Source: Sanderia malayensis (Eukaryota > Cnidaria > Scyphozoa > Semaeostomeae > Pelagiidae). Taken from it: a DNA stretch of 64,000 bases. The stretch lies in the NCBI GenBank assembly GCA_013076295.1, contig RQOL01000955.1, forward strand, positions 124,001 through 188,000. Reading direction: 5' to 3'. The translations under genes and the position numbers were made by a program. Positions 14,122 to 29,062 of the stretch are shown here, one piece after another; positions within the stretch are counted from its first letter, which is position 1, and every line of letters starts with the position of its first letter. A model generated the notes under the pieces. The model had not been told where the DNA came from. It did no database searches and saw nothing but the letters and a program-made list of their open reading frames with translations.

Positions 14122-16749
14122 ACAATGATTCACTTAAATTATAGTAATGAAAAAAAATTCCTTCCCGCAATTTACACACGAATCAACGTAAGAACAGCTA
14201 AAACTAATCAATAATAGAGCAGTCATTCCCACAATTTGCAGTAATGAAAAACAACCTTCATCCCCACAATTTACACGTGAATCCAAGCAAAAACGGTAAA
14301 AACAGACAAAGAAGATAATATTCATTCCCACAATTTGCACTAATGAAAAGTGACATTCATTCCCACAATTTAGACTGATGAACGTTGACATTGATTCCCA
14401 CAATTTACACATTATTCCACGTAAAAAGAGCTAAAAAGTATATAGCATTCATTCCCACAATTTACACTAATGAAAAGTAACAATGATTCACATAAATTAT
14501 AGTAATGAAAAAAAATTCCTTCCCCCAGTTTACACACAAATCAACGTAAGAACAGCTAAAACTAATAACAAAATGTCATTTATTCCCACAATTTGCACTA
14601 ATGAAAAGAAACATTCATTCCCACAAATTACAGTGATGAAAAAAATTCATTCCCACAATTTCCACACGAATCAACGCTAAAAACAGCTAAAGCTAATCAA
14701 TAATAGAGCATTCATTCCCACAATTTGCAGTAATGAAAAATAACCTTTATCCCACAATTTAAACATGAATCCACGCAAAGACGGTAAAAAGAGACAAAAA
14801 AAGATATCATTCATTCCCACAATTTACACTAATGAAAAGTGACATACATTCCCACAACTTAGACTGATGAAAGTTGACATTGATTCTCACAATTTACACA
14901 CGAATCTACGTAAGAACAGCTAAAACTAAACAATAATAGAGCATTCATTCCCACAATTTGCAGTAATCAAAAGAACCTTCATCCCCACAATTTACACATG
15001 AATCCACCCAAAAACGGTAAAAACAGATAAAAAAAAAAGATTCATTCCCACAATTTACACTAATGAAAAGTGACATTCATTCCCACAAATTACACTAATG
15101 AAAAGTAACCATGATTCACATAAATTACAGTGATGAAAAAAAATTCCTTCCCACAATTTACACACGAATCAACGTAAGAACGGCTAAAACTAAAGAATAA
15201 TAGATGATTCATTCCCGCAATTTGCAGTAATGAAAAATAATCTTCATCCCCACAATTTACACTAATGAAATGTGACATTCATTCCCACAAATTAGACTGA
15301 TGAAAATTGACATTGACTCCCACATTTTACACATTGCTCCACGTAAAAAGAGCTAAAAAAATAGCATTCTTTCCCACAAATTACACTAATGAAAAGTAAC
15401 ATTGATTTCCACACTCTTCACTAATGAAAAAAATTCATTCCCACAATTTACACACGAATCCACGCAAAACGGCAAAAACAAATAAAAATATGGCATTCAT
15501 TCCCACAATTTGCAGTAATGAAAAATGACCTTCATCCCCACAATTTACAAATGAATCCACGCAACAACGGTAAAAACAGACAAAGAAGATAATATTCATT
15601 CCCACAATTTACACTAATGAAAAGTGACATTTATTCCCACAATTTAGACTGATGAAAGTTGACATTGATTCCCACAATTTACACATTATTCCACGTAAAA
15701 ACAGCTAAAAAAAATATAGCATTCTTTCCCATAATTTACACTAATGAAAAGTAACCATGATCCACATAAATTACAGTAATGAAAAAAAATTCCTTCCCAC
15801 AATTTACACACGAATCAACGTAAGAACAGCTAAAACTAAACAATAATAGAGCAGTCATTCCCACAATTTGCAGTAATGAAAAACAACCTTCATCCCCACA
15901 ATTTACACGTGAATCCACGCAAAAACGGTAAAAACAGACAAAGAAGATAATATTCATTCCCACAATTTGCACTAATGAAAAGTGACATTCATTCCCTCAA
16001 TTTAGACTGATGAAAGTTGACATCGATTCCCACAATTTACACATTATTCCACGTAAAAAGAGCTAAAAAGTATATAGCATTCTTTCCCACAATTTACACT
16101 AATGAAAAGTAACCATGATTCACATAAATTATAGTAATGAAAAAAAATTCCTTCCCGCGATTTACACACGAATCAACGTAGGAACAGCTAAAACTAATAA
16201 AAATTTAAAGTTCATTCCCACAATTGACACTAATGAAAAGTAACCATGATTCACATAAATTACAGTAATGAAAAAAAATTTCTTCCCGCAATTTACACAC
16301 GAATCAACGTAAGAACAGCTAAAACTAATCAATAATAGAGCAGTCATTCCCACAATTTGCAGTAATGAAAAACAACCTTCATCCCCACAATTTACACGTG
16401 AATCCACGCAAAAACGGTAAAAACAGACAAAGAAGACAATATTCATTCCCACAATTTGCACTAATGAAAAGTGACATTTATTCCCACAATTTAGACTGAT
16501 GAAAGTTGACATTGATTCCCACAATTTACACATTATTCCACGTAAAAAGAGCTAAAAAGTATATAGCATTCATTCCCACAATTTACACTAATAAAAAGTA
16601 ACAATGATTCACATAAATTATAGTAATGAAAAAAAATTCCTTCCCGCAGTTTACACACAAATCAACGTAAGAACAGCTAAAACTAATAACAAAATGTCAT
16701 TTATTCCCACAATTTGCACTAATGAAAAGAAACATTCATTCCCACAAAT
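14122..16749 (+). repeat. Array segment, ordinary modules
   Basis: Standard modules only. Several 300-600 bp stretches repeat between about 14.1-15.3 kb and 16.1-17.3 kb, giving a local period near 2.1 kb. No gene, RNA or unrelated repeat is seen. Confidence 0.75.
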
Positions 16750-18170
16750 TACAGTAATAAAAAAATTCATTCCCACAATTTCCACACGAATCAACGCTAA
16801 AAACAGCTAAAGCTAATCAATAATAGAGCATTCATTCCCACAATTTGCAGTAATGAAAAATAACCTTCATCCCACAGTTTAAACATGAATCCATGCAAAA
16901 ACGGTAAAAAGAGATAAAAAAAGATATCATTCATTCCCACAATTTACACTAATGAAAAGTGACATACATTCCCACAACTTAGACTGATGAAAGTTGACAT
17001 TGTTGACATTGATTCTCAAAATTTACACACGAATCTACGTAAGAACAGCTAAAACTAAACAATAATAGAGCATTCATTCCCACAATTTGCAGTAATCAAA
17101 AACAACCTTCATCCCCACAATTTACACATGAATCCACCCAAAAACGGTAAAAACAGATAAAAAAAAAATATTCATTCCCACAATTTACACTAATGAAAAG
17201 TGACATTCATTCCCACAAATTACACTAATGAAAAGTAACCATGATTCACATAAATTACAGTAATGAAAAAAAATTCCTTCCCACAATTTACACACGAATC
17301 AACGTAAGAACGGCTAAAGCTAAAGAATAATAGATGATTCATTCCCGCAATTTGCAGTAATGAAAAATAACCTTCATCCCCACAATTTACACTAATGAAA
17401 TGTGACATTCATTCCCACAAATAAGACTAATGAAAGTTGACATTGACTCCCACATTTTACACATTGTTCCACGTAAAAAGAGCTAAAAAAATAGCATTCT
17501 CTCCCACAATTTACACTAATGAAAAGTAACCATGATCCACATAAATTACAGTAATGAAAAAAAATTCCTTCCCACAATTTACACACGAATCAACGTAAGA
17601 ACAGCTAAAACTAAACAATAATAGAGCAGTCATTCCCACAATTTGCAGTAATGAAAAACAACCTTCATCCCCACAATTTACACGTGAATCCACGCAAAAA
17701 CGGTAAAAACAGACAAAGAAGATAATATTCATTCCCACAATTTGCACTAATGAAAAGTGACATTCATTCCCACAATTTAGACTGATGAAAGTTGACATCG
17801 ATTCCCACAATTTACACATTATTCCACGTAAAAAGAGCTAAAAAGTATATAGCATTCTTTCTCACAATTTACACTAATGAAAAGTAGCCATGATTCACAT
17901 AAATTATAGTAATGAAAAAAAATTCCTTCCCGCGATTTACACACGAATCAACGTAGGAACAGCTAAAACTAATAAAAAAATGACATTTAATCCCACAATT
18001 TGCAGTAATGAAAAGAAACATTCATTCCCTCAAATTACAGTTATAAAAAAAAATTCATTCCCACAATTTCCACACGAATCAACGCTAAAAACAGCTAAAG
18101 CTAATCAATAATAGAGCATTCATTCCCACAATTTGCAGTAATTAAAAATAACGTTCATCCCCACAATTTA
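16750..18170 (+). repeat. Segmental copy of 24180-25590
   Basis: The match begins at ACAGTAATAAAAAAATTC and runs to about 18170. The offset is 7429 before and 7420 after a 9-bp tandem duplication of GTTGACATT at 16993-17010, which the partner lacks. The part from 17.50 kb onward also matches 28305-28975, giving three related copies. Confidence 0.75.
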
Positions 18171-19274
18171 CACATGAACCCACGCAAAGACGGTAAAAAC
18201 AGATAAAGAAGATAATATTCATTCCCACAATTTACACTAATGAATAGTGACATTAATTCCCACAATTTAGACAAAATAAAGTTGACATTGATTGCCACAA
18301 TTTAAAAAAGAATCAACATAAATACAACTAAAACTAATAAAAATTTAAAGTTCATTCCCACAATTGACACTAATGAAAAGTAACCATGATTCACATAAAT
18401 TACAGTAATGAAAAAAAATTCCTTCCCGCAATTTACACACGAATCAACGTAAGAACAGCTAAAACTAATCAATAATAGAGCAGTCATTCCCACAATTTGC
18501 AGTAATGAAAAACAACCTTCATCCCCACAATTTACACGTGAATCCACGCAAAAACGGTAAAAACAGACAAAGAAGATAATATTCATTCCCACAATTTGCA
18601 CTAATGAAAAGTGACATTCATTCCCACAATTTAGACTGATGAAAGTTGACATTGATTCCCACAATTTACACAATATTCCACGTAAAAAGAGCTAAAAAGT
18701 ATATAGCATTCATTCCCACAATTTACACTAATGAAAAGTAACAATGATTCACATAACTTATAGTAATGAAAAAAAATTCCTTCCCGCAGTTTACACACAA
18801 ATCAACGTAAGAACAGCTAAAACTAATAACAAAATGTCATTTATTCCCACAATTTACACTAATGAAAAGTAACCATGATTCACATAAATTACAGTAATGA
18901 AAAAAATTCATTCCCACAATTTCCACACGAATCAACGCTAAAAACAGCTAAAGCTAATTAATAATAGAGCATTCATTCCCACAATTTGAAGTAATGAAAA
19001 ATAACCTTCATCCCACAAATTAAACATGAATCCACGCAAAAACGGTAAAAAGAGATAAAAAAAATATCATTCATTCCCACAATTTACACTAATGAAAAGT
19101 GACATACATTCCCACAACTTAGACTGATGAAAGTTGACATTGATTCTCACAATTTACACACGAATCTACGTAAGAACAGCTAAAACTAAACAATAATAGA
19201 GCATTCATTCCCACAATTTGCAGTAATCAAAAACAACCTTCATCCCCACAATTTACACATGAATCCACCCAAAA

Positions 19275-20717
19275 ACGGTAAAAACAGATAAAAAAAAAAT
19301 ATTCATTCCCACAATTTACACTAATGAAAAGTGACATTCATTCCCACAAATTACACTAAGGAAAAGTAACCATGATTCACATAAATTACAGTAATGAAAA
19401 AAAATTCCTTCCCACAATTTACACACGAATCAACGTAAGAACGGCTAAAACTAAAGAATAATAGATGATTCATTCCCGCAATTTGCAGTAATGAAAAATA
19501 ACCTTCATCCCCACAATTTACACATGAATCCACGCAAAAACTGTAAAAACAGATAAAAAAGATAATACTCATTCCCACATTTTGCACTAATGAAAAGTGA
19601 CATTCATTCCCACAATTTAGACGGATGAAAGTTGACATTGATTCCCACAATTTACACATTATTCCACGTAAAAAGAGCTAAAAAAATATGGCATTCTTTC
19701 CCACAAATTATACTAATGAAAAGTAACATTGATTCACACACATTACAGTAATGAAAGACATTAAATCCCATAATTTACACACGAATCCACGCAAAAACGG
19801 CAAAAACAGATAAAAGTATGACATTCATTCCCACAATATACACACTATTACACGTAAAAAGAGCTAAAAAGTATATAGCATTCTTTCCAAAAATTTACAC
19901 TAATGAAAAGAAACATTCATTCCCACAAATTACAGTAATGAAAAAATTTTCCTTCCCGCAATTTACACACGAATCAACGTAAAAACAGCTAAAACTAATC
20001 AATAATAGAGCATTTATTCCCACAATTTGCAGTAATGAAAAATAACCTTCATCCCCACAATTTACACATAAATTTACGCAAAAATGGTAAAAACAGATAA
20101 AAAAGATAATATTTATTCCCACAATTTACACTAATGAAAAGTGACATTCATTCCCACAGTTTAAACTGTTGAGAAATGACATTCATTCCCACAATTTACA
20201 CATTATTCCACGTAAAAGGATCTAAAAAGTATATAGCATTCCTTCCCACAATTTACACTAATGAAAAGTAACCATGAATCACAGAAATTACAGTAATGAA
20301 AAATAATTTCTTCCCACAAGTTACACACGAATCAACGTAAGAACAGCTAAAACTAAACAATAATAGAGGATTCATTCCCACAATGTGCAATAATGAAAAA
20401 TAACCTTCATCCCCACAACACAACACATTTAGACATTCTTCCACGTAAAAAGAGCTAAAAAGTATATAGCAGTCTTTCCCAGAATTTACACTAATGAAAA
20501 GTAACCATGATCCACATAAATTAGAGTAATGAAAAAAAATTCCTTCCCACAATTTACACACGAATCAACGTAAGAACAGCTAAAACTAAACAATAATAGA
20601 GCATTCATTCCCACAATTTGCAGTATTGAAAAACAACCTTCATCCCCACAATTTACACATGAATCAACGCAAAAACGGTATTAACAGATAAAAAGATAAT
20701 ATTCATTCCCACAATTT
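19275..20717 (+). repeat. Segmental copy of 28997-30439
   Basis: Constant offset of 9722 bp, with only a few substitutions seen. It includes the unusual CACAACACAACACATTTAGAC junction near 20415, which is shared with 30137. The match ends where TTTGAAC here becomes TTTGCAC in the partner. Confidence 0.8.
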
Positions 20718-21261
20718 GAACTAATGAAAAGTAACATTGATTCCCACACATTGCAGTAACGAAAAAGCATTAATTCCCATAATTTACACACGAATCCCCG
20801 CAAAAACGGCAAAAACAGATAAGAGTATGACATTCATTCCCACAATTTACACCTTATTCCACGTAAAAAGAGCTAAAAAGTATATAGCATTCTTTCCAAC
20901 AATTTACACTAATGAAAGTAACCATGATTCACATAAATTATAGTAATGAAAAAAAATTCCTTCCCGCAATTTACACACGAATCAACGTAAGAACAGCTAA
21001 AACTAATAAAAAAATGACATTTATTCCCACAATTTGCACTAATGAAAAGAAACATTCATTCCCACAAATTACAGTAATGAAAAAAAATTCATTCCCACAA
21101 TTTCCACACGAATCAACGCTAAAAACAGCTAAAGCTAATCAATAATAGAGCATTCATTCCCACAATTTGCAGTAATGAAAAATAACCTTCATCCCCATAA
21201 TTTACACATGGATCCACCCAAAAAAGGTAAAAAAAGATAAAAAGGATAATATTCATTCCCA

Positions 21262-22870
21262 CAATTTGGACTGATGAAAGTTCACATTGATTCCCACACT
21301 TTACACATTGTTCCACGTAAAAAGAGCTAAAAAAATATAGCATTCTTTCCCACAAATTACACTAATGAACAGTAACATTGATTTCCACACATTGCAGTAA
21401 CGAAAAAAAATTCATTCCCTCAATTTACACACGAATCCACGCAAAAACGGCAAAAACAGATAATAAGAAAGATAATATTAATTCCCACAATATAAACTAA
21501 TGAAAAGTGACATTCATTCCCACAATTTACAGTAATAAAAATAAGATTAATCCCACAAATTACACATGAATCCACGCAAAAACGGTAAAAACAGATTAAG
21601 AAGATAATATTCATTCAAACAATTTACACTAATGAAAAGTGACATTCATTCCCACAATTTACAGACGAATCCACGCAAAAACGGCAAAACAGATAAAAAT
21701 TTAACGTTCTTTCCCACAATTTGCACTAAAGGAAAGAAACATTCATTCCCACAATTTAGACTTGAATCCAAGTAAAAACGTCAAAAACAAATAAAAATTA
21801 TAACATTTATTCCCACAATTTACAGTAAAGAAAAATAACATTCAGTCTCACAATTTACACATGAATCCACGCAAAAACAGCAAAAACAAGTAAAAAAGAG
21901 CATTCTGTCACAAACTTTTTACTAATGAAAAGTGACATTCATTACCACAATTTAGACTGATGAAAGTTGACATTGATTCCCACAATTTACACATTGTTCC
22001 ACGTAAAAAGAGCTAAAAAAATATAGCATTTTTTCCCACAATTTACACTAATGAAAAGAAATGTTCATTCCCACAAATTACAGTAATGAGAATAAAATCA
22101 TTCTCACAAATTCCAAACGAATCAACGCTAAAAACAGCTACAGCTAATCAATAATAGAGCATTCATTCCCACAATTTGCAGTAATGAAAAATAACCTTCA
22201 TCCCCACAATTTACACATGAATCCACGCAAAGACGGTAAAAACAGATAAAGAAGATAATATTCATTCCCACAATTTACACTAATGAAAAGTGACATTCAT
22301 TCCCACAATTTAGACTAATTAAAGTTGACATTGATTGCCACAACTTACACACGATTCAACATAAATACACCTAAAACTAACAAAAGTTTAAAGTTCATTC
22401 CCACAATTTACACAAATGAAAAGTGACAATGATTCACATAAAATATAGTAATGAAAAAAAATTCCTTCCGGCAATTTACACACAAATCAACGTAAGAAAA
22501 GCTAAAACTAATAACAAAATGACATTTATTCCCACAATTTGCACTAATGAAAAGAAACATTCATTCCCACAAATTACAGTAATGAAAAAAAATTCATCCC
22601 CACAATTTACACATGAATCCACGCAAAGACGGTAAAAACAGATAAAAAAGATAATATTCATTCCCACCATTTACACTAATGAAAAGTGACATTCATTCCC
22701 ACAAATTAGACTGATGAAAGTTGACATTGATTCCCACAATTTACATATTATTCCACGTAAAAGGAGCTAAAAAATTAGCATTCTTTCCCACAAATTAAAA
22801 AAATTCATTCCCACAATTTACACACCAATCCACGCAAAAACGGCAAAAACAGACAAAGAAGATAATATTC
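21262..22870 (+). repeat. Segmental copy of 26699-28306
   Basis: Offset 5437 then 5436, with a 1-bp length change in an A run near 22013. Shared private features include ATAATAAGAAAGATAATATTA, GTCACAAACTTTTTACTAATG, TTCCGGCAATTT and the shortened CAAATTAAAAAAATTC junction near 22795. Confidence 0.8.
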
Positions 22871-24179
22871 ATTCCCACAATTTACACTAATGAAAAGTAA
22901 CCATGATTCACATAAATTACAGTAATGAAAAATAATTTCTTCCCACAAGTTACACACGAATCAACCTAAGAGCAGCTGAAACTAATCAATAATAGAGCAT
23001 TCATTCCCACAATTTGCAGTAATGAAAAATAACCTTCATCCCCACAATTTACACACGAATCCACGCAAAAACGGTAAAAAGAGATAAAAAAGATAATATT
23101 CATTCCCACAATTTACACTAATGAAAGTGACATTCATTCCCACAATTTAGACTAAAGAAAGTTGACATTGATTGCCACAATTTACACATTGTTCCACGTA
23201 AAAAGAGTTAAAAAAATATAGCATTCTTTCCCACAAATTACACTAATGAACAGTAACTTTGATTTCCACACATTACAGTAATGAAAAAACATTCATTCCC
23301 ACAACTTACACACGAATCCACGCAAAAACGGCAAGAACAGATAAAAATATGACTTTCATTCCCACAATCTGCAGTAATGAAAATAACCTTCATCCGCACA
23401 ATTTACACACGAATTCACGCTAAAACGGTAAAAACAGACAAAGAAGATAATATTCATTCCCACAATTTACACTAATGAAAAGTGACATTCATTCCCACAA
23501 TTTAGACTAATGAAAGTTGACATTGATTCCCACAATTTACACATTGCTCCACGTAAAAAGAGTTAAAAAAAAATATAGCATTCTTTCCCACAAATTACAA
23601 TAATGAACAGTAACACTGATTTCCACACATTACAGTAATGAAACAACATTCATTCCCACAACTTACACACGAATCCACGCAAAAACGGCAAAAACAGATA
23701 AAAATATGACTTTCATTCCCACAATCTGCAGTAATGAAAAATAACCTTCATCCCCACAATTTACACACGAATCCACGCAAAAACGTTAAAAAGAGATAAA
23801 AAAGATAATATTCATTCCCATAATTTGCACTAATGAAAAGTAACATTGATTCCCACACATTGCAGTAACGAAAAAGCATTAATTCCCATAATTTACACAC
23901 GAATCCACGCAAAAACGGCATGAACAGATAAAAGTATGACATTCATTCCCACAATTTACACCTTATTCCACGTAAAAAGAGCTAAAAAGTATATAGCATT
24001 CTTTCCCACAATTTACACTAATGAAAGTAACCATGATTCACATAAATTATAGTAATGAAAAAAAATTCCTTCCCGCAATTTACACACGAATCAACGTAAG
24101 AACAGCTAAAACTAATAAAAAAATGACATTTATTCCCACAATTTGCACTAATGAAAAGAAACATTCATTCCCACAAATT

Positions 24180-25590
24180 ACAGTAATAAAAAAATTCATT
24201 CCCACAATTTCCACACGAATCAACGCTAAAAACAGCTAAAGCTAATCAAAAATAGAGCATTCATTCCCACAATTTGCAGTAATGAAAAATAACCTTCATC
24301 CCACAGTTTAAACATGAATCCATGCAAAAACGGTAAAAAGAAATAAAAAAAGATATCATTCATTCCCACAATTTACACTAATGAAAAGTGACATACATTC
24401 CCACAACTTAGACTGATGAAAGTTGACATTGATTCTCACAATTTACACACGAATCTACGTAAGAACAGCTAAAACTAAACAATAATAGAGCATTCATTCC
24501 CACAATTTGCAGTAATCAAAAACAACCTTCATCCCCACAATTTACACATGAATCCACCCAAAAACGGTAAAAACAGATAAAAAAAAAATATTCATTCCCA
24601 CAATTTACACTAATGAAAAGTGACATTCATTCCCACAAATTACACTAATGAAAAGTAACCATGATTCACATAAATTACAGTAATGAAAAAAAATTCCTTC
24701 CCACAATTTACACACGAATCAACGTAAGAACGGCTAAAGCTAAAGAATAATAGATGATTCATTCCCGCAATTTGCAGTAATGAAAAATAACCTTCATCCC
24801 CACAATTTACACTAATGAAATGTGACATTCATTCCCACAAATTAGACTAATGAAAGTTGACATTGACTCCCACATTTTACACATTGTTCCACGTAAAAAG
24901 AGCTAAAAAAATAGCATTCTCTCCCACAATTTACACTAATGAAAAGTAACCATGATCCACATAAATTACAGTAATGAAAAAAAATTCCTTCCCACAATTT
25001 ACACACGAATCAACGTAAGAACAGCTAAAACTAGACAATAATAGAGCAGTCATTCCCACAATTTGCAGTAATGAAAAACAACCTTCATCCCCACAATTTA
25101 CACGTGAATCCACGCAAAAACGGTAAAAACAGACAAAGAAGATAATATTCATTCCCACAATTTGCACTAATGAAAAGTGACATTCATTCCCACAATTTAG
25201 ACTGATGAAAGTTGACATCGATTCCCACAATTTACACATTATTCCACGTAAAAAGAGCTAAAAAGTATATAGCATTCTTTCTCACAATTTACACTAATGA
25301 AAAGTAACCATGATTCACATAAATTATAGTAATGAAAAAAAATTCCTTCCCGCGATTTACACACGAATCAACGTAGGAAGAGCTAAAACTAATAAAAAAA
25401 TGACATTTAATCCCACAATTTGCAGTAATGAAAAGAAACATTCATTCCCTCAAATTACAGTTATAAAAAAAAATTCATTCCCACAATTTCCACACGAATC
25501 AACGCTAAAAACAGCTAAAGCTAATCAATAATAGAGCATTCATTCCCACAATTTGCAGTAATTAAAAATAACGTTCATCCCCACAATTTA
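24180..25590 (+). repeat. Segmental copy of 16750-18170
   Basis: Same order and variants as its partner, apart from the missing 9-bp GTTGACATT duplication and scattered substitutions. Its right half (24918-25675) matches 28305-29062 still more closely, at offset 3387. Confidence 0.75.
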
Positions 25591-25661
25591 CACATGAATC
25601 CACCCAAAAACGGTAAAAACAGATAAAAAAAAAATATTCATTCCCACAATTTACACTAATG

Positions 25662-26572
25662 AAAAGTGACATTCATTGCCACAATTTAGACTAATGAAAA
25701 GTAACCATGATTCACATAAATTACAGTAATGAAACAAAATTCCTTCCCACAATTTACACTAATGAAAGGTGGCATTCATTCCCACAACGTAGACTGTTGA
25801 GAAATGACATTAATTCCCACAATTTACACATTATTCCACGTAAAAAGAGCTAAAAAGAATATAGCATTCTTTCCCACAATTTACACTAATGAAAAGTAAC
25901 CATGATTCACATAAATTACAGTAATGAAAAAAATTCCTTCCCACAATTTACACACGAATCAACGTAAGAACAGTTAAAACTAAACAATAATGGAGGATTC
26001 ATTCCCACAATTTGCAGTAATGAACAATAACCTTCATCCCCACAATTTACACATGAATCCACGCAAAAACGGTAAAAACAGATAACAAAGATAATATTCA
26101 TTCCCACAATTTACACTAATGAAAAACAACCTTCACTCCCACAATTTACACTAATGAAAGGTGACATTCATTCCCACAATTTAGACTGATGAAAGTTGAC
26201 ATTGATTCCCAGAATTAACACATTGTTCCACGAAAAAAGAGCTAAAAAAATATAGCATTCTTTCCCACAAATTACACTAATGAACAGTAACATTGATTTC
26301 CACACATTACAGTAATGAAAAAAAATTCATTCCCACAATTTACACACGAATCAACGCAAAAACGGCAAAAAGAGATAAAAAAGATAATATTCATTCCCAA
26401 AATTTAAACTAATGAAAAGTGACATTCATTCCCACAATTTACAGTAATAAAAATAAGATTAATCCCACAATTTGCACATGAATCCACGCAAAAACTGTAA
26501 AAACAGATAAAGAAGATAATTTTTATTCAAACAATTTACACTAATGAAAAGTGACATTCATTCCCACAATTT
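25662..26572 (+). repeat. Segmental copy of 31825-32735
   Basis: Constant offset of 6163 bp. Shared markers are GGTGGCATTCATTCCCACAACG, AATGGAGGATTC and TAATTTTTATTCAAAC. The copies part at TTTACAGACG here versus TTTAGACTGACG in the partner. Confidence 0.75.
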
Positions 26573-26698
26573 ACAGACGAATCCACGCAAAAACGGCAAA
26601 ACAGATAAAAATTTAACGTTCTTTCCCACAATTTGCACTAAAGAAAAACAACCTTCACTCCCACAATTTACACTAATGAAAGGTGACATTCATTCCCA

Positions 26699-28306
26699 CA
26701 ATTTAGACTGATGAAAGTTCACATTGATTCCCACACTTTACACATTGTTCCACGTAAAAAGAGCTAAAAAAATATAGCATTCTTTCCCACAAATTACACT
26801 AATGAACAGTAACATTGATTTCCACACATTGCAGTAACGAAAAAAAATTCATTCCCTCAATTTACACACGAATCCACGCAAAAACGGCAAAAACAGATAA
26901 TAAGAAAGATAATATTAATTCCCACAATATAAACTAATGAAAAGTGACATTCATTCCCACAATTTACAGTAATAAAAATAAGATTAATCCCACAAATTAC
27001 ACATGAATCCACGCAAAAACGGTAAAAACAGATTAAGAAGATAATATTCATTCAAACAATTTACACTAATGAAAAGTGACATTCATTCCCACAATTTACA
27101 GACGAATCCACGCAAAAACGGCAAAACAGATAAAAATTTAACGTTCTTTCCCACAATTTGCACTAAAGGAAAGAAACATTCATTCCCACAATTTAGACTT
27201 GAATCCAAGTAAAAACGTCAAAAACAAATAAAAATTATAACATTTATTCCCACAATTTACAGTAAAGAAAAATAACATTCAGTCTCACAATTTACACATG
27301 AATCCACGCAAAAACAGCAAAAACAAGTAAAAAAGAGCATTCTGTCACAAACTTTTTACTAATGAAAAGTGACATTCATTACCACAATTTAGACTGATGA
27401 AAGTTGACATTGATTCCCACAATTTACACATTGTTCCACGTAAAAAGAGCTAAAAAATATAGCATTTTTTCCCACAATTTACACTAATGAAAAGAAATGT
27501 TCATTCCCACAAATTACAGTAATGAGAATAAAATCATTCTCACAAATTCCAAACGAATCAACGCTAAAAACAGCTACAGCTAATCAATAATAGAGCATTC
27601 ATTCCCACAATTTGCAGTAATGAAAAATAACCTTCATCCCCACAATTTACACATGAATCCACGCAAAGACGGTAAAAACAGATAAAGAAGATAATATTCA
27701 TTCCCACAATTTACACTAATGAAAAGTGACATTCATTCCCACAATTTAGACTAATTAAAGTTGACATTGATTGCCACAACTTACACACGATTCAACATAA
27801 ATACACCTAAAACTAACAAAAGTTTAAAGTTCATTCCCACAATTTACACAAATGAAAAGTGACAATGATTCACATAAAATATAGTAATGAAAAAAAATTC
27901 CTTCCGGCAATTTACACACAAATCAACGTAAGAAAAGCTAAAACTAATAACAAAATGACATTTATTCCCACAATTTGCACTAATGAAAAGAAACATTCAT
28001 TCCCACAAATTACAGTAATGAAAAAAAATTCATCCCCACAATTTACACATGAATCCACGCAAAGACGGTAAAAACAGATAAAAAAGATAATATTCATTCC
28101 CACCATTTACACTAATGAAAAGTGACATTCATTCCCACAAATTAGACTGATGAAAGTTGACATTGATTCCCACAATTTACATATTATTCCACGTAAAAGG
28201 AGCTAAAAAATTAGCATTCTTTCCCACAAATTAAAAAAATTCATTCCCACAATTTACACACCAATCCACGCAAAAACGGCAAAAACAGACAAAGAAGATA
28301 ATATTC
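26699..28306 (+). repeat. Segmental copy of 21262-22870
   Basis: Partner of the 21.3-22.9 kb block. It is joined on its right directly to a copy of the 24.9 kb block (28305-29062). The switch at GATAATATTC|TCTCCCAC therefore marks a copy junction. Confidence 0.75.
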
Positions 28307-29062
28307 TCTCCCACAATTTACACTAATGAAAAGTAACCATGATCCACATAAATTACAGTAATGAAAAAAAATTCCTTCCCACAATTTACACACGAATCAA
28401 CGTAAGAACAGCTAAAACTAGACAATAATAGAGCAGTCATTCCCACAATTTGCAGTAATGAAAAACAACCTTCATCCCCACAATTTACACGTGAATCCAC
28501 GCAAAAACGGTAAAAACAGACAAAGAAGATAATATTCATTCCCACAATTTGCACTAATGAAAAGTGACATTCATTCCCACAATTTAGACTGATGAAAGTT
28601 GACATCGATTCCCACAATTTACACATTATTCCACGTAAAAAGAGCTAAAAAGTATATAGCATTCTTTCTCACAATTTACACTAATGAAAAGTAACCATGA
28701 TTCACATAAATTATAGTAATGAAAAAAAATTCCTTCCCGCGATTTACACACGAATCAACGTAGGAAGAGCTAAAACTAATAAAAAAATGACATTTAATCC
28801 CACAATTTGCAGTAATGAAAAGAAACATTCATTCCCTCAAAATACAGTTATAAAAAAAAATTCATTCCCACAATTTCCACACGAATCAACGCTAAAAACA
28901 GCTAAAGCTAATCAATAATAGAGCATTCATTCCCACAATTTGCAGTAATTAAAAATAACGTTCATCCCCACAATTTACACATGAATCCACCCAAAAACGG
29001 TAAAAACAGATAAAAAAAAAATTTTCATTCCCACAATTTACACTAATGAAAAGTGACATTCA
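28305..29062 (+). repeat. Segmental copy of 24918-25675
   Basis: Offset 3387. A private change CTCAAAATACAG near 28837 replaces CTCAAATTACAG of the partner. It is flanked on the left by the 21.3-kb-type block and on the right by the 19.3-kb-type block, so it joins pieces from three places. Confidence 0.75.
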
